64,000 nucleotides of DNA. Origin: Sulfitobacter sp043557345 (GTDB lineage: Bacteria; Pseudomonadota; Alphaproteobacteria; Rhodobacterales; Rhodobacteraceae). Both the position numbers and the translations under genes were made by a program. How positions within the stretch are numbered: the stretch's first letter is position 1; the number at the start of each line of letters is the position of its first letter. This document shows, piece after piece, positions 52,701 to 60,770 of this stretch. The stretch lies in contig NZ_JBIFFV010000008.1 in NCBI RefSeq assembly GCF_043557345.1, forward strand, positions 124,001 through 188,000, given 5' to 3'. The notes under the pieces are model-generated. The model was not told where the DNA came from. It was given only the letters and a program-made list of their open reading frames with translations, and did no database searches.

Positions 52701-53160
52701 GGAGGCCGCGGGCACATGGGACAACGCGCAGCAAAGCCTGCCCGACCTCCCCGCGCATCCCTCCACCGTGCTTGAAACCCAGTCGATGCCCGGGCCGACC
52801 GGCGAGAGCAACCGCCTCTCCACTCTGCCCCGGCCCGCGCTTCTCTGCATGGGACCGGGGGCCGAGGCGGCTACGGCGCAGGCCAAGGCCGTGCGCGCCC
52901 TCGGCGGTGTCGCGGTCGAGGCCACAGGCCGGATCGCCCCCGACGCGCTCACCACCGGCCCGGCCTATGGCGGCGTGCTCTGGTGGGGCGATGAGGAGAC
53001 GGCGCGGCAGATCGACAAGGCGCTGGCGGCCCGCGAGGGGGCGATCATCCCGCTGCTGCGCGGCAAGCCCGACACCGCGCGCGTGCGCGCCGAGCGGCAT
53101 GTCTGTGTTGACACCACCGCCTCGGGCGGCAATGCACAGCTCTTGGGGATGATGGCCTGA
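49744..53160 (+). CDS. putA: Bifunctional proline dehydrogenase / glutamate-semialdehyde dehydrogenase PutA
   Basis: 1138 residues. The proline dehydrogenase barrel lies at about 85-470 (FAD site residues around GKGAYWDTEIKRAQ-type VKGAYWDTEIKRAQVEG and the YPQFATHNAHT strand). The P5C dehydrogenase lies at about 540-1010 with the catalytic cysteine in SAGQRCSAVR and the GFTGSTA-like VAFTGSTATALRIR cofactor loop. A C-terminal ALDH-superfamily-like tail follows at about 1025-1138. The N-terminal ribbon-helix-helix DNA-binding domain of E. coli PutA is missing, so this is a purely catalytic PutA. Oxidises proline to glutamate with electron delivery to quinone. The amidohydrolase gene follows after 27 bp. 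Confidence 0.97.
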   Translation: MALDHAPALRQTIDARTYAEPDALLTELKAQADLSPGDRAKITADAAGLVRDIRGTSAPGMMEVFLAEYGLSTEEGVALMCLAEALLRVPDAETIDALIEDKIAPSDWGRHMGHSTSSLVNASTWALMLTGRVLDDDQPGPVRHLRAAIKRLGEPVIRTAVSRAMREMGRQFVLGEDIQAAMKRARGMEKKGFTYSYDMLGEAARTEADAKRYHLSYSRAISAIADACTHDDIRKNPGISVKLSALHPRYELAQEEAVMRDLVPRLRALALLAKSAGMGLNIDAEEADRLALSLEVIDTVMGEPALAGWDGFGVVVQAYGPRAGVVIDTLYDMAQRHDRRIMVRLVKGAYWDTEIKRAQVEGIDGFPVFTRKAATDVSYIANARKLLGMTDRIYPQFATHNAHTVAAVLHMAEDPEAYEFQRLHGMGETLHDIVKRKHGTRCRIYAPVGAHRDLLAYLVRRLLENGANSSFVNQIVDEDVPPEVVAADPFDQLQDAIPTIPKGPEVFQSQRANARGFDLAHTPTLAAIEEARAPFAEATWEAAPLLAGKAAPEAPQPVANPTGKASPGTVRPASEADVATALDHAAPWDASLNTRRATLLRAADMFEDRFGEIFALLAREAGKGLPDCVAELREAVDFLRYYAAQATNEPPAGLFTCISPWNFPLAIFCGQVTAALAAGNAVLAKPAEQTPLIAHLAVKVLHEAGVPRAALQLLPGGGEVGAALTGDARVNGVAFTGSTATALRIRANMAEHCAPGTPLIAETGGLNAMIVDSTALPEQAVQAIVESAFQSAGQRCSAVRCLYVQEDIAEDLITMLKGAMQALRMGDPWHLSTDVGPVIDAAARKTILEHIETARAEGRLIAELKAPETGTFVGPAILRVGGIADMKREIFGPVLHVATFKSHELDDVIDAINATGYGLTFGLHTRIDDRVQHVSERIEAGNIYVNRNQIGAIVGSQPFGGEGLSGTGPKAGGPNYLPRFAAPDHQEAAGTWDNAQQSLPDLPAHPSTVLETQSMPGPTGESNRLSTLPRPALLCMGPGAEAATAQAKAVRALGGVAVEATGRIAPDALTTGPAYGGVLWWGDEETARQIDKALAAREGAIIPLLRGKPDTARVRAERHVCVDTTASGGNAQLLGMMA

Positions 53161-53187
53161 ACGGGCCGCACAATTAGGGGGAGCGCC

Positions 53188-54339
53188 ATGCTGACGAACC
53201 GCGATATCGAAGAACTGACGCAGTTTCGCCGGGCGCTCCACCAATATCCCGAGGTTTCGGGCGAGGAGGTCGAGACCGCCCGGACCATCGCGGCGGAGTT
53301 GGAGAAACTTGCCCCTACCCGCATCCTCACCGGTCTTGGCGGGCATGGTGTAGCGGCGGTCTTCGACAGCGGCATCCCCGGCCCTACGGTGCTCTTCCGC
53401 GCGGAACTCGACGCCCTGCCGATCCCCGAGGAACATGACATTCCTTGGGTCTCTAAGGTGCCGGGCAAGTCCCACGTCTGCGGCCACGACGGCCATATGA
53501 CCATGCTCTTGGCGCTCGGACGGATGATCGCGCGCCGCCCCGTTGCGAAAGGCCGCGTGGTGCTGATGTTCCAGCCCGCCGAAGAGGACGGCAGCGGCGC
53601 GCGGGCGGTGGTGAACGACCCTACCTATGCCCAGATCGCCGCCGGTTATGCCTTTGCCATTCACGTCGAGCCGGGCCGCCCCTTTGGCCATGTCGACACC
53701 GCGCCCGCGCTGATCAACTGCGCCTCAAAAGGCATCTCCGTCACCCTGCACGGCAAGACCGCCCATGCCGCCACCCCCGAAGACGGCACCTCCCCCGCCC
53801 TTGCACTGGCCGAGTTGATCCCGGTGCTGCAGGCGCTCGGCCCCGGCGGGACGCTTAACGATGACTTCCGTCTCATCACCCTCACCCATCTGCGCATGGG
53901 CGAGCCGACCTTTGGCGTCGCCCCGGGCGAAGCCGCGCTTTACGCCACCCTGCGCAGCACCCGCGACGCGGCGCTGGCCGAGATCGAAGCGGCCCTGCGC
54001 GCCGAAGTCGCCCGCGTGACCGAGGCCCATGGCCTGACGGCAGCTTTCGCAGAATCCGACCATTTCGCCGCCTCCATCAACCACCCCGAAGCTTACGCGA
54101 TCGCCGCCGCGGCGATGGACGCGCTCGGTGTGTCGCATGGGCAGAAAAACCTGCCGATGCGCGCTTCCGAGGATTTCGGCCTGTTCGGGCGCGATGCCAA
54201 GGCCGCGATGCTCTGCCTCGGCCCCGGCGAGGGCTATGCCGCCCTGCACAATCCCGATTACGATTTTCCCGATGATCTGATCCCCGTAGGTGCCGGTATT
54301 TTTGAGCGGATCGCGCGGGATTTGCTCGGTTCTGCTTGA
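53188..54339 (+). CDS. M20-family amidohydrolase (hippurate hydrolase-like)
   Basis: 383 residues. Metal-binding motifs of the M20D group are present: HVCGHDGHMTMLLALG (about 93-108) and FQPAEEDGSGARAVVND (about 128-144), with HVEPGRPFG further on and RASEDFGLFG near the end. It removes acyl groups from amino acids or related amides. It follows putA by 27 bp with AGGGGGAGC before its ATG, so the two are likely co-transcribed; an N-acyl-amino acid or proline-related substrate is a guess from context. Confidence 0.92.
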   Translation: MLTNRDIEELTQFRRALHQYPEVSGEEVETARTIAAELEKLAPTRILTGLGGHGVAAVFDSGIPGPTVLFRAELDALPIPEEHDIPWVSKVPGKSHVCGHDGHMTMLLALGRMIARRPVAKGRVVLMFQPAEEDGSGARAVVNDPTYAQIAAGYAFAIHVEPGRPFGHVDTAPALINCASKGISVTLHGKTAHAATPEDGTSPALALAELIPVLQALGPGGTLNDDFRLITLTHLRMGEPTFGVAPGEAALYATLRSTRDAALAEIEAALRAEVARVTEAHGLTAAFAESDHFAASINHPEAYAIAAAAMDALGVSHGQKNLPMRASEDFGLFGRDAKAAMLCLGPGEGYAALHNPDYDFPDDLIPVGAGIFERIARDLLGSA

Positions 54340-54424
54340 CAGAAGCCCCCGCGGGCGCAGCTAAGGTCATGACGACCCCCCGCGCCGCTTGACGCTGCGG
54401 ACGACTTGGCAAAGGCTGGCCCGC

Positions 54425-55168
54425 ATGTTCCCGATCCGTGATCACAACCCCTCGGGCCGAACGCCCTTTGTCACCTATGGGCTGATGGCGCTCAACATCG
54501 GGGTGTTCCTGTCGTCCCTGTCGCTGATGGCGGATGAGCGCGCCTTGGCCGAGTTTTACTACAGCTACGCCCTGCTGCCCGCGCGGCTGAGCCATGGGGA
54601 GGGGTATTTCGGCCTCATAACCTCGCAATTCCTGCATGGCGGCTGGATGCATCTGGCGGGTAACATGCTGTTTCTATGGATATTCGGCGACAATGTCGAG
54701 GATGAGATGGGCCATGGGCGCTATTTGCTGTTCTACTTTGCCTGTGGCATCGCCGCCGGACTGGGCCAAGTCGTGACTGAGCCGCTGTCATGGGTGCCCA
54801 TGGTCGGCGCCTCGGGCGCGATTGCGGGGGTGATGGGGGGCTACCTGCTGCTTTTTCCGCGCGCCAAGGTCGATATTCTGGTGATCTTCATCGTGTTCTT
54901 CCGCATCTTCGCGATCCCGGCTTGGATCATGTTGGGCCTGTGGTTCGCCATGCAGTTCATCGGCGGGATCGGCGCCACGCCGGGCAGCGGCGGGGTGGCC
55001 TATTGGGCCCATGCGGGCGGGTTCATCGCGGGGCTGTTGCTGACCCTGCCGCTCTGGCTGCGGCGGGGCGGTTTCGCCTTTTGGCGGCAGACCCACGGCC
55101 TTCCGCCCCATGCCGCCGCCGATTATGACCTGAGCGAAAGCCGCATTCCGAAAGTGAGACGCAGATGA
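54425..55168 (+). CDS. Rhomboid-family intramembrane serine protease
   Basis: 247 residues, about six membrane segments. The catalytic serine is in GASGAIAGVMGGY (about 129-141) and the catalytic histidine in AHAGGFIAG (about 199-207); the L1 loop signature FLHGGWMHLAGNMLFLWIFG is split around the conserved HGGWMHL...N. Cleaves transmembrane substrates within the lipid bilayer. ATG 54425 is chosen because the open frame upstream starts at TTG. The stop overlaps the GFA-protein start by 4 bp (55165-55168). Confidence 0.94.
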   Translation: MFPIRDHNPSGRTPFVTYGLMALNIGVFLSSLSLMADERALAEFYYSYALLPARLSHGEGYFGLITSQFLHGGWMHLAGNMLFLWIFGDNVEDEMGHGRYLLFYFACGIAAGLGQVVTEPLSWVPMVGASGAIAGVMGGYLLLFPRAKVDILVIFIVFFRIFAIPAWIMLGLWFAMQFIGGIGATPGSGGVAYWAHAGGFIAGLLLTLPLWLRRGGFAFWRQTHGLPPHAAADYDLSESRIPKVRRR

Positions 55169-55551
55169 CCGAAACCTCCGAAACCCGCCGCGACTCTTGC
55201 CACTGTGGGGCCGTGGTGATCGAGGCGCTGTTCCCGCGTGGTCTGGCCTCGGCCGCGCGTTGCACCTGTACCTTTTGCCGCCGCCGCGCTGCCGCTACCG
55301 CCACGGCACTGGCCGAGACGGTGACCGTGTTGAAAGGGGCCGGGAACCTCACGCTCTACACTTGGGGCACCCATACCGCACAGCACTATTTCTGTAAGAC
55401 CTGTGGCATCTATACCCACCACCGCCGCCGCTCGAACCCTGATGAATGCGGTGTGAACCTTGGTGCGATCGAAGGGGTCTTGCCTTGGGAGATGGAGCCG
55501 CTGCCCTATAGCGATGGCATCAACCACCCTTCGGACCGCGACCCCGGTTAA
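55165..55551 (+). CDS. GFA-family protein (S-hydroxymethylglutathione-type zinc fold)
   Basis: 128 residues. Zinc-ligand cysteines are visible: CHCG (about 10-13), CTCTFC (about 31-36) and CKTCGIY (about 81-87), the pattern of Gfa/CENP-V-like proteins. True Gfa accelerates the condensation of formaldehyde and glutathione; most paralogues have unknown roles. It is translationally coupled to the rhomboid gene (ATGA overlap) and overlaps the DUF2235 gene end by 4 bp tail to tail. Confidence 0.92.
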   Translation: MTETSETRRDSCHCGAVVIEALFPRGLASAARCTCTFCRRRAAATATALAETVTVLKGAGNLTLYTWGTHTAQHYFCKTCGIYTHHRRRSNPDECGVNLGAIEGVLPWEMEPLPYSDGINHPSDRDPG

Positions 55552-56639
55552 AGACTGGAGATCACGCCCTGCATCCGGGCCAGCAGCCCCGGTTGCGGCG
55601 CGGCTTGTTCGCGGCGCTGGTCCACGCTTTCATGCAGCCGCTCGGACGGATCCGCGCCCACCAGCCGGCGGCGGCGGGTCACCAGCATCTTGCCATAGCC
55701 GCGCCAACGCCCGATGGAGGGGGCAGCGGGGTCTTGATCGAACCGCGTGGCCCAGCCTGCGGGCAGTGGCAGGCCGCTTTCCTCCATCCGAGACAGCAGC
55801 CAGACCAGCGGGATATTGGCCAAGGGGCGCGCGGCCTCATGCCCGCCCAACTGGCCCCCCACGTCGCCATGGGTGCCGGGGAACCAGACCTGCTCAAGCC
55901 GCCCGTCATAGCCCTCGGGCGTGGTCCATAGCACCGGGGCATAGGCGACGCGGGTCTCGTTCAGGGCCAGCGCCTGAAAGCCGTTCTTCACGTTGCGGCT
56001 CAGGTCGTGGTTGTGGAACATATGCAGCGGCTGCGAGAACCGCCAGAACAGCGGCGCGTTGAGGCCCAGCGATTTGACCGTATCCCAAACGCCAATCGCC
56101 TCGATTTCGACCTCGGGGTGGCAATTGGCGCGGGCAAAGAGGTCGCCCGCCTTGCTCAGGTGATGCGCCTCGTAATGGCGGTAGACATCGCGGATGTTAC
56201 GCTCTGTCGCCACCTCGGCACGCAGAAGCCCCACCCGGTCGATCACCCCGGCGAGGGAGCGCACCGCATAGCCGCCGCGCGAATAGCCCATCAGGAAAAT
56301 CCGATCTCCGGGCCGGTAGCGCGAGGCGAGATAGCCATAGGCGCGGCGGATTTGCCGGTTGATCCCACGGCCCAAGATCACATCCCGAGCGCTGCGCCAA
56401 TCGCGCCATTGCAGCCCCGGCTCGTAATAGATCGACAGGGCGCTGCCCATCTCGCGGCAAAGGCCATAGGCAATGCCCGCGTTGGTCTCGCGCCCCAGAT
56501 CGAGCGAAGACATGGTCCCATCGAGGATGATGACATGGGTCACCGCCCCCCGGCGCGGGCCGAAATCGCTTTCAGGCCGCCGCCAGAACCGCCCGAAAAG
56601 CCGTTGGAACAGGGTTTTACTCGGCTGCGATTGCGGCAC
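55548..56639 (-). CDS. DUF2235 alpha/beta-hydrolase (Tle1-like phospholipase fold)
   Basis: About 363 residues. The nucleophile elbow GYSRGGYAVRSLAG lies near residues 115-128, VWDTVKSLG near 185 and PGTHGDVGGQ near 255, the Ser/Asp/His arrangement of DUF2235 proteins, which include type VI secretion phospholipase effectors. No signal peptide, VgrG or immunity-like gene is present here, so an antibacterial role is unsupported. No ATG fits the N-terminus; GTG 56639 is my choice and lies 23 bp inside the end of the upstream molybdenum hydroxylase gene. Confidence 0.85.
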   Translation of the reverse strand: MPQSQPSKTLFQRLFGRFWRRPESDFGPRRGAVTHVIILDGTMSSLDLGRETNAGIAYGLCREMGSALSIYYEPGLQWRDWRSARDVILGRGINRQIRRAYGYLASRYRPGDRIFLMGYSRGGYAVRSLAGVIDRVGLLRAEVATERNIRDVYRHYEAHHLSKAGDLFARANCHPEVEIEAIGVWDTVKSLGLNAPLFWRFSQPLHMFHNHDLSRNVKNGFQALALNETRVAYAPVLWTTPEGYDGRLEQVWFPGTHGDVGGQLGGHEAARPLANIPLVWLLSRMEESGLPLPAGWATRFDQDPAAPSIGRWRGYGKMLVTRRRRLVGADPSERLHESVDQRREQAAPQPGLLARMQGVISSL

Positions 56640-58914
56640 CTTGCAGCATCTCCCAGACCCGGTGCGGGGTGAACGGCATATCCGCCTGCCGCACGCCGCG
56701 TTCCCACAGGGCATCCTGCACCGCATTCGACACCGCCGCCAAGGCGCCGACGGTGCCCGCCTCCCCGCAGCCCTTCATGCCCATGGCATTGGCGGTTGAG
56801 GGGACTGGTTCGGATGTGAAAGAGATCATCGGCAGGTCGGCGGCGCGGGGCATGGCGTAGTCCATAAAGGTGGCGGTCAGAAGCTGTCCATCCTCGTCAT
56901 AGACCACCCGCTCCTGCACCGCTTGGCCGATGCCCTGCGCCACCCCGCCATGGACCTGCCCTTCGGCCAGCATCGGGTTGATCAGATTACCGAAATCATC
57001 GACCACCGTGTATCGGTCGAGCGTCACCACCCCGGTCTCGGGGTCGATCACCACCTCGGCCACATGCGCCCCGTTGGGATAGCTGCGCCCCGGCAGGCTG
57101 GCGCGTTCGTGATGGCTCAGCAGATCATCCCGCCCCTTGGCGCGGGCCATTTCGGCCACCTCCAGCATGGTCGGGCTGATGTTCGACCCTTCCGCGCGAA
57201 ATCGTTCGTCGTCAAAGGTGATATCCGCAGCGGCGACGCCCAACTCTTCGGCCAGAAAGCCGGTGAAGACTTCGGTGATCTTCGCCACAGTCGCCAAGGT
57301 CGCCGTGTTCTGCGTGGTGACCGAGCGCGAGCCGCCGGTGCCGCCGCCTTTCTTGATCAGATCGCTGTCGCCCTGCACCACGTCGATCCGCTCGGCGGGG
57401 ATGCCGGTCTGGTCCGAGAGGAACTGCGCATAGACCGTCTCATGCCCCTGCCCATTGCTTTGGGTGCCGACATAGATCGTCACCCGGCCATCGCCCTCGA
57501 AAACCACCTTGGCCCCTTCGGAGGGATCGCCCAGAATGCTTTCGATATAGTAACCCAGCCCCTGCCCGCGCAGCAGGCCGCGCTTGGCATCTTCCGCCCG
57601 GCGCGCGGCGAAACCATCGCGTTCGGCCTCCTGCCCCACACGGGCCAGCAGCCGCGCGAAATCGCCCACGTCGTAAAGCTCGCCCGTCGCGGTGGTATAG
57701 GGAAATTGCTCTGGCTTGATGAAGTTGATCCGCCGCAACTCCCATGGATCGACGCCCAACTCTCGCGCGGCACGGTCCATCAGCCGCTCCAGCACATAGA
57801 TCGCCTCGGGCCGACCGGCCCCGCGATAGGCGTCGACCTGCACGGAGTTGGTGTAGAACCCTTCGACATGCAAATAGGTGTCTTGCACGTCATAGACGCC
57901 CATCAAGACCTTTGAGAAGAGCTGCGACTGGATCGGCTGGCCGAACTGGCTGTTATAGGCCCCAAGGTTGCAGCGCGTGTCGACGCGGTAGGCGGTGATC
58001 TTATGGTTTTCGTCAAAGGCGAACTCGGCCCAGGACACCAGATCACGCCCGCCGTTGTCGGTAAGCATGGCTTCGGTCCGCTCCGACATCCAGCGCACCG
58101 GACGGCCCAGCGCCCGCGCGGCTTGGGCCACGCAGAAATACTCCGGGTAGGTCATCGCCTTCATGCCGAAACCGCCGCCGACATCGGGATTGGTCACGCG
58201 TACCGCGTCCTGTGGCAGGCCAAAGGCTTTGGTCAGAAACCCCTTATGCGCCCAAACGCCCTGCCCGCCCAGTGCCACATGCAAACGGCCCTCGGTCCAT
58301 TCGGCATAGCAGCCCCGTGGCTCCATCGAATTGACGATGATCCGGTTATCCCCAACCTCGAGCTTGACGCGATGGGCGGCCTTGGCAAAAGCCGCGTCGA
58401 CCTTGGCCTCATCGCCCATATGCCAGTCAAAGGCGCGGTTGTCGGGGGCCTCAGCGTGCAGGGTCTCACCGCCCGGGGCAATGTCCATCTTGGCGGGCAG
58501 ATCGTCGGCATCGAACAAGATCATCTCCGCCGCGTCGCGGGCCTGTTGCAAGCTCTCGGCCACCACCAGCGCCACCGGCTCGCCCACATAACGCACGCGG
58601 TCCTTGGCCAGCATCGGGCGGAGCGGCGCCGCCCCTTTGCTGCCATCGCGGTTTTCGACAACCGTATGCGGCAGGGCGATATTCATTCCCGCCGCTTCCA
58701 GATCAGCGCAGGTCAGCACCAGATGCACGCCATCCGCCGCGCGGGCATCATCTACGTCCAACTCGGTGATCACCCCATGAGCCACCGGCGCGCGGAAAAA
58801 GACGCCATGCAGCGCCTCGCCGGGGGCGATATCATCGACATAGCGGCCTGCACCGGTCAGAAAGCGGTGGTCTTCCACCCGTTTGACCGGCTGGCTTTTC
58901 CCAAACTTTTCCAT
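56617..58914 (-). CDS. Molybdenum hydroxylase large subunit (CoxL/CutL form II-like)
   Basis: 765 residues of the xanthine oxidase/CO dehydrogenase large-subunit family. Molybdopterin-site motifs are visible: DVGGGFGMKAMTYPE, the active-site loop AYRGAGRPE, TQSNGQGHETVYAQ and GCGEAGTVGALAAVSNAV near the C-terminus. The loop AYRGAGR is that of form II enzymes, not the AYXCSFR loop of true CO dehydrogenases, so the substrate is probably an aldehyde or heterocycle. ATG 58914 starts family homology; the frame is open 34 codons further. The FAD (CoxM) and iron-sulphur (CoxS) subunit genes are not adjacent. Confidence 0.93.
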   Translation of the reverse strand: MEKFGKSQPVKRVEDHRFLTGAGRYVDDIAPGEALHGVFFRAPVAHGVITELDVDDARAADGVHLVLTCADLEAAGMNIALPHTVVENRDGSKGAAPLRPMLAKDRVRYVGEPVALVVAESLQQARDAAEMILFDADDLPAKMDIAPGGETLHAEAPDNRAFDWHMGDEAKVDAAFAKAAHRVKLEVGDNRIIVNSMEPRGCYAEWTEGRLHVALGGQGVWAHKGFLTKAFGLPQDAVRVTNPDVGGGFGMKAMTYPEYFCVAQAARALGRPVRWMSERTEAMLTDNGGRDLVSWAEFAFDENHKITAYRVDTRCNLGAYNSQFGQPIQSQLFSKVLMGVYDVQDTYLHVEGFYTNSVQVDAYRGAGRPEAIYVLERLMDRAARELGVDPWELRRINFIKPEQFPYTTATGELYDVGDFARLLARVGQEAERDGFAARRAEDAKRGLLRGQGLGYYIESILGDPSEGAKVVFEGDGRVTIYVGTQSNGQGHETVYAQFLSDQTGIPAERIDVVQGDSDLIKKGGGTGGSRSVTTQNTATLATVAKITEVFTGFLAEELGVAAADITFDDERFRAEGSNISPTMLEVAEMARAKGRDDLLSHHERASLPGRSYPNGAHVAEVVIDPETGVVTLDRYTVVDDFGNLINPMLAEGQVHGGVAQGIGQAVQERVVYDEDGQLLTATFMDYAMPRAADLPMISFTSEPVPSTANAMGMKGCGEAGTVGALAAVSNAVQDALWERGVRQADMPFTPHRVWEMLQGAAIAAE

Positions 58915-58984
58915 CTGACGCCGCCCCTGCTGCCCTGCCTCTTTCAGCGCAACAGTAACGGGCGCGCCGCCAGTGTCCAGAGGC

Positions 58985-60145
58985 TCAGGCCGCCTTGCGG
59001 GTAAGCGCGCCTTCAAGGTTTGAAACCAGCGTCACCCCTGCCAACCCATAGCCGTTAAAGGCGGTCGACATGGCGATGGAATAGGCTCCCATGCCCCCGA
59101 ACAGGAGGTAATCCCCGGTCTGTGCATCCTCAGGCAGTGGCAGGCCATCGGGCAGACGGTCCAGCGAATCGCAGGTCGGTCCGAAGACCACGCGCGGCTT
59201 GGCCGCCCCCTGACGCCGCATGCCATCGGGGCCGATCACATCGACCAATCCCGATAGACCCATATCGCGCAGATCGGGCAACCCACCATAGATGCCGTCG
59301 TTGAGAAAGACGGTGCGCCCGTCATTGCGCATCCCCTTGATGCGGGTGGCCAGCACGGCGGCATCGGCCACCATCGCCCGGCCCGGCTCACAAAGCAGCA
59401 CAGGGGCATCCGCGCCAAAACTCTCATCCAGCGCCGCATTGACGGCGGCGAAGACGGCCCGGTGGTCTGGCGCATCAAATCCACGGTCCACCGCAAAGCC
59501 CCCGCCGATGTTCAACCGGTCAATCGAGACATCGGCCATGCGCAGAATATCCGCCGCTGCATTGACATATTGCACCCAAGCCTGCGGATCGTTGCACTGC
59601 GTGCCGGGGTGGAAACACATCGACGGCGTGAACCCCATCTCGACCACCGCGCGCAACAGCGCCGCTGCCTCTTCAGGGGCCGCGCCGAATTTCGAGCCGA
59701 AGTCATAGGCCGCGCCCTTCACCGGCAAGGCAAAGCGCACTGCCACCTCATTGTCGCGCGGCACATCGCGCAGCTTGGCCAATTCCGACATTTCGTCGAC
59801 CGACCAGCTATAGACCCCCGCCGCGATCCCGGCCTCCACCTCGGAAGCCGAGCGCACGGGGTTGTTGTAATGCAGCACCGCCTCAGGGCAGACCGCCCGC
59901 ACCGCAGCCATCTCTGCCGGAGAGGCGACATCGAAGGTGGTGATCCCCGCCGCGACAAGGTTCGACAGTACCTCCGCCCGGTCGTTGGCCTTGACCGCAT
60001 AGGTCACCAGCCCGTCGAAATCCGCTTGAAACCGCCGCGCGGTCGCTTGCAGCACCGATGGGGCCAGAAACAACACCGGCTTATCGGGGCTGTGTTTGGC
60101 CAGATAGGCGGCGGGGTTGTCGGAAAGGGGGGCGATATGCTGCAT
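58985..60145 (-). CDS. Type III PLP-dependent ornithine/lysine decarboxylase
   Basis: 386 residues, alanine-racemase-type barrel decarboxylase. The PLP lysine is in TYAVKANDRAEVL (about 57-69), the glycine-rich phosphate loop in NIGGGFAVDRG, and the catalytic cysteine in FGPTCDSLDRL near the C-terminus. Makes putrescine from ornithine or cadaverine from lysine. ATG 60145 with GAGGCTCCC before it; the longer frame is unlikely. An Lrp-type regulator is divergent across 100 bp. The molybdenum hydroxylase gene follows after 70 bp; a functional link is unproven. Confidence 0.94.
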   Translation of the reverse strand: MQHIAPLSDNPAAYLAKHSPDKPVLFLAPSVLQATARRFQADFDGLVTYAVKANDRAEVLSNLVAAGITTFDVASPAEMAAVRAVCPEAVLHYNNPVRSASEVEAGIAAGVYSWSVDEMSELAKLRDVPRDNEVAVRFALPVKGAAYDFGSKFGAAPEEAAALLRAVVEMGFTPSMCFHPGTQCNDPQAWVQYVNAAADILRMADVSIDRLNIGGGFAVDRGFDAPDHRAVFAAVNAALDESFGADAPVLLCEPGRAMVADAAVLATRIKGMRNDGRTVFLNDGIYGGLPDLRDMGLSGLVDVIGPDGMRRQGAAKPRVVFGPTCDSLDRLPDGLPLPEDAQTGDYLLFGGMGAYSIAMSTAFNGYGLAGVTLVSNLEGALTRKAA

Positions 60146-60213
60146 GGGAGCCTCTTCACTGCTTTTCTCCAATAAAGCGCGAATTTCGGTCGATTCATCG
60201 TGTCATACCGCCT

Positions 60214-60230
60214 AAAGTGACGCAAACTTT
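60214..60230. promoter_or_regulatory. Operator-like inverted repeat before the Lrp-type regulator
   Basis: AAAGT (60214-60218) and ACTTT (60226-60230) with a 7-base spacer lie 16 bp before the regulator ATG in the divergent gap shared with the decarboxylase gene. Size and position suit an Lrp-family site. Confidence 0.4.
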
Positions 60231-60245
60231 GGGCATAGTGACGAC

Positions 60246-60686
60246 ATGACAGCACAACTTGACGATACCGACCGCGCTTTGATCGCGGCGCTGCAATCCA
60301 ACGCCCGCCAGCCGGTGGCCGATCTGGCGCGCGGCCTCGGCCTTGCCCGCACCACCGTGCAGGCCCGGCTGGAACGGCTGGAACGCTGCGGTGCCATCCT
60401 TGGCTATACACTGCGTTTGGGGGAAGCCGCCCGTGCGCCGCTGCATGCTACCGCTCTGGTCAATATCGAGCTGCGCGCCGGCCCCGCCGTTTTGGCGCGG
60501 CTGCGCAGCCTGCCGGCGGTGCAGGTGGTGCATACCACCTCGGGCCGCTTTGACCTGCTCGTGCAGATCGCGGCCCAGACCACGCAGGAGTTGGACGAGA
60601 CCCTCGACCGCATCGGCGAGACGCGCGGCGTCAAGGGCAGCGAGAGCCTGATCCACCTGAGCACCAAGATCGACCGCAGCGGCTAA
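60246..60686 (+). CDS. Lrp/AsnC-family regulator
   Basis: 146 residues: helix-turn-helix at about 6-55 (PVADLARGLGLARTTVQARL) and RAM domain at about 65-140, ending near HLSTKIDRSG. It is divergent from the ornithine/lysine decarboxylase gene and most likely controls it, sensing an amino acid. The putA-linked paralogue in this window shares the same layout but belongs to a different branch by eye. A short inverted repeat lies just before its start. Confidence 0.93.
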   Translation: MTAQLDDTDRALIAALQSNARQPVADLARGLGLARTTVQARLERLERCGAILGYTLRLGEAARAPLHATALVNIELRAGPAVLARLRSLPAVQVVHTTSGRFDLLVQIAAQTTQELDETLDRIGETRGVKGSESLIHLSTKIDRSG

Positions 60687-60770
60687 GCCCTGCCCCCGTG
60701 CCGCAAGCCCCGGTCAGGGGTCTTTCCCTTACCGCGCCAGAGCGCTAAACGGGGCGCAACAAAAGGGATC

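Noticed and set aside
49678..53691. Open frame of 1337 codons on the minus strand antisense to putA
   Set aside because: Same reasoning; putA has complete catalytic motifs and its own regulator, and the antisense product shows no family.
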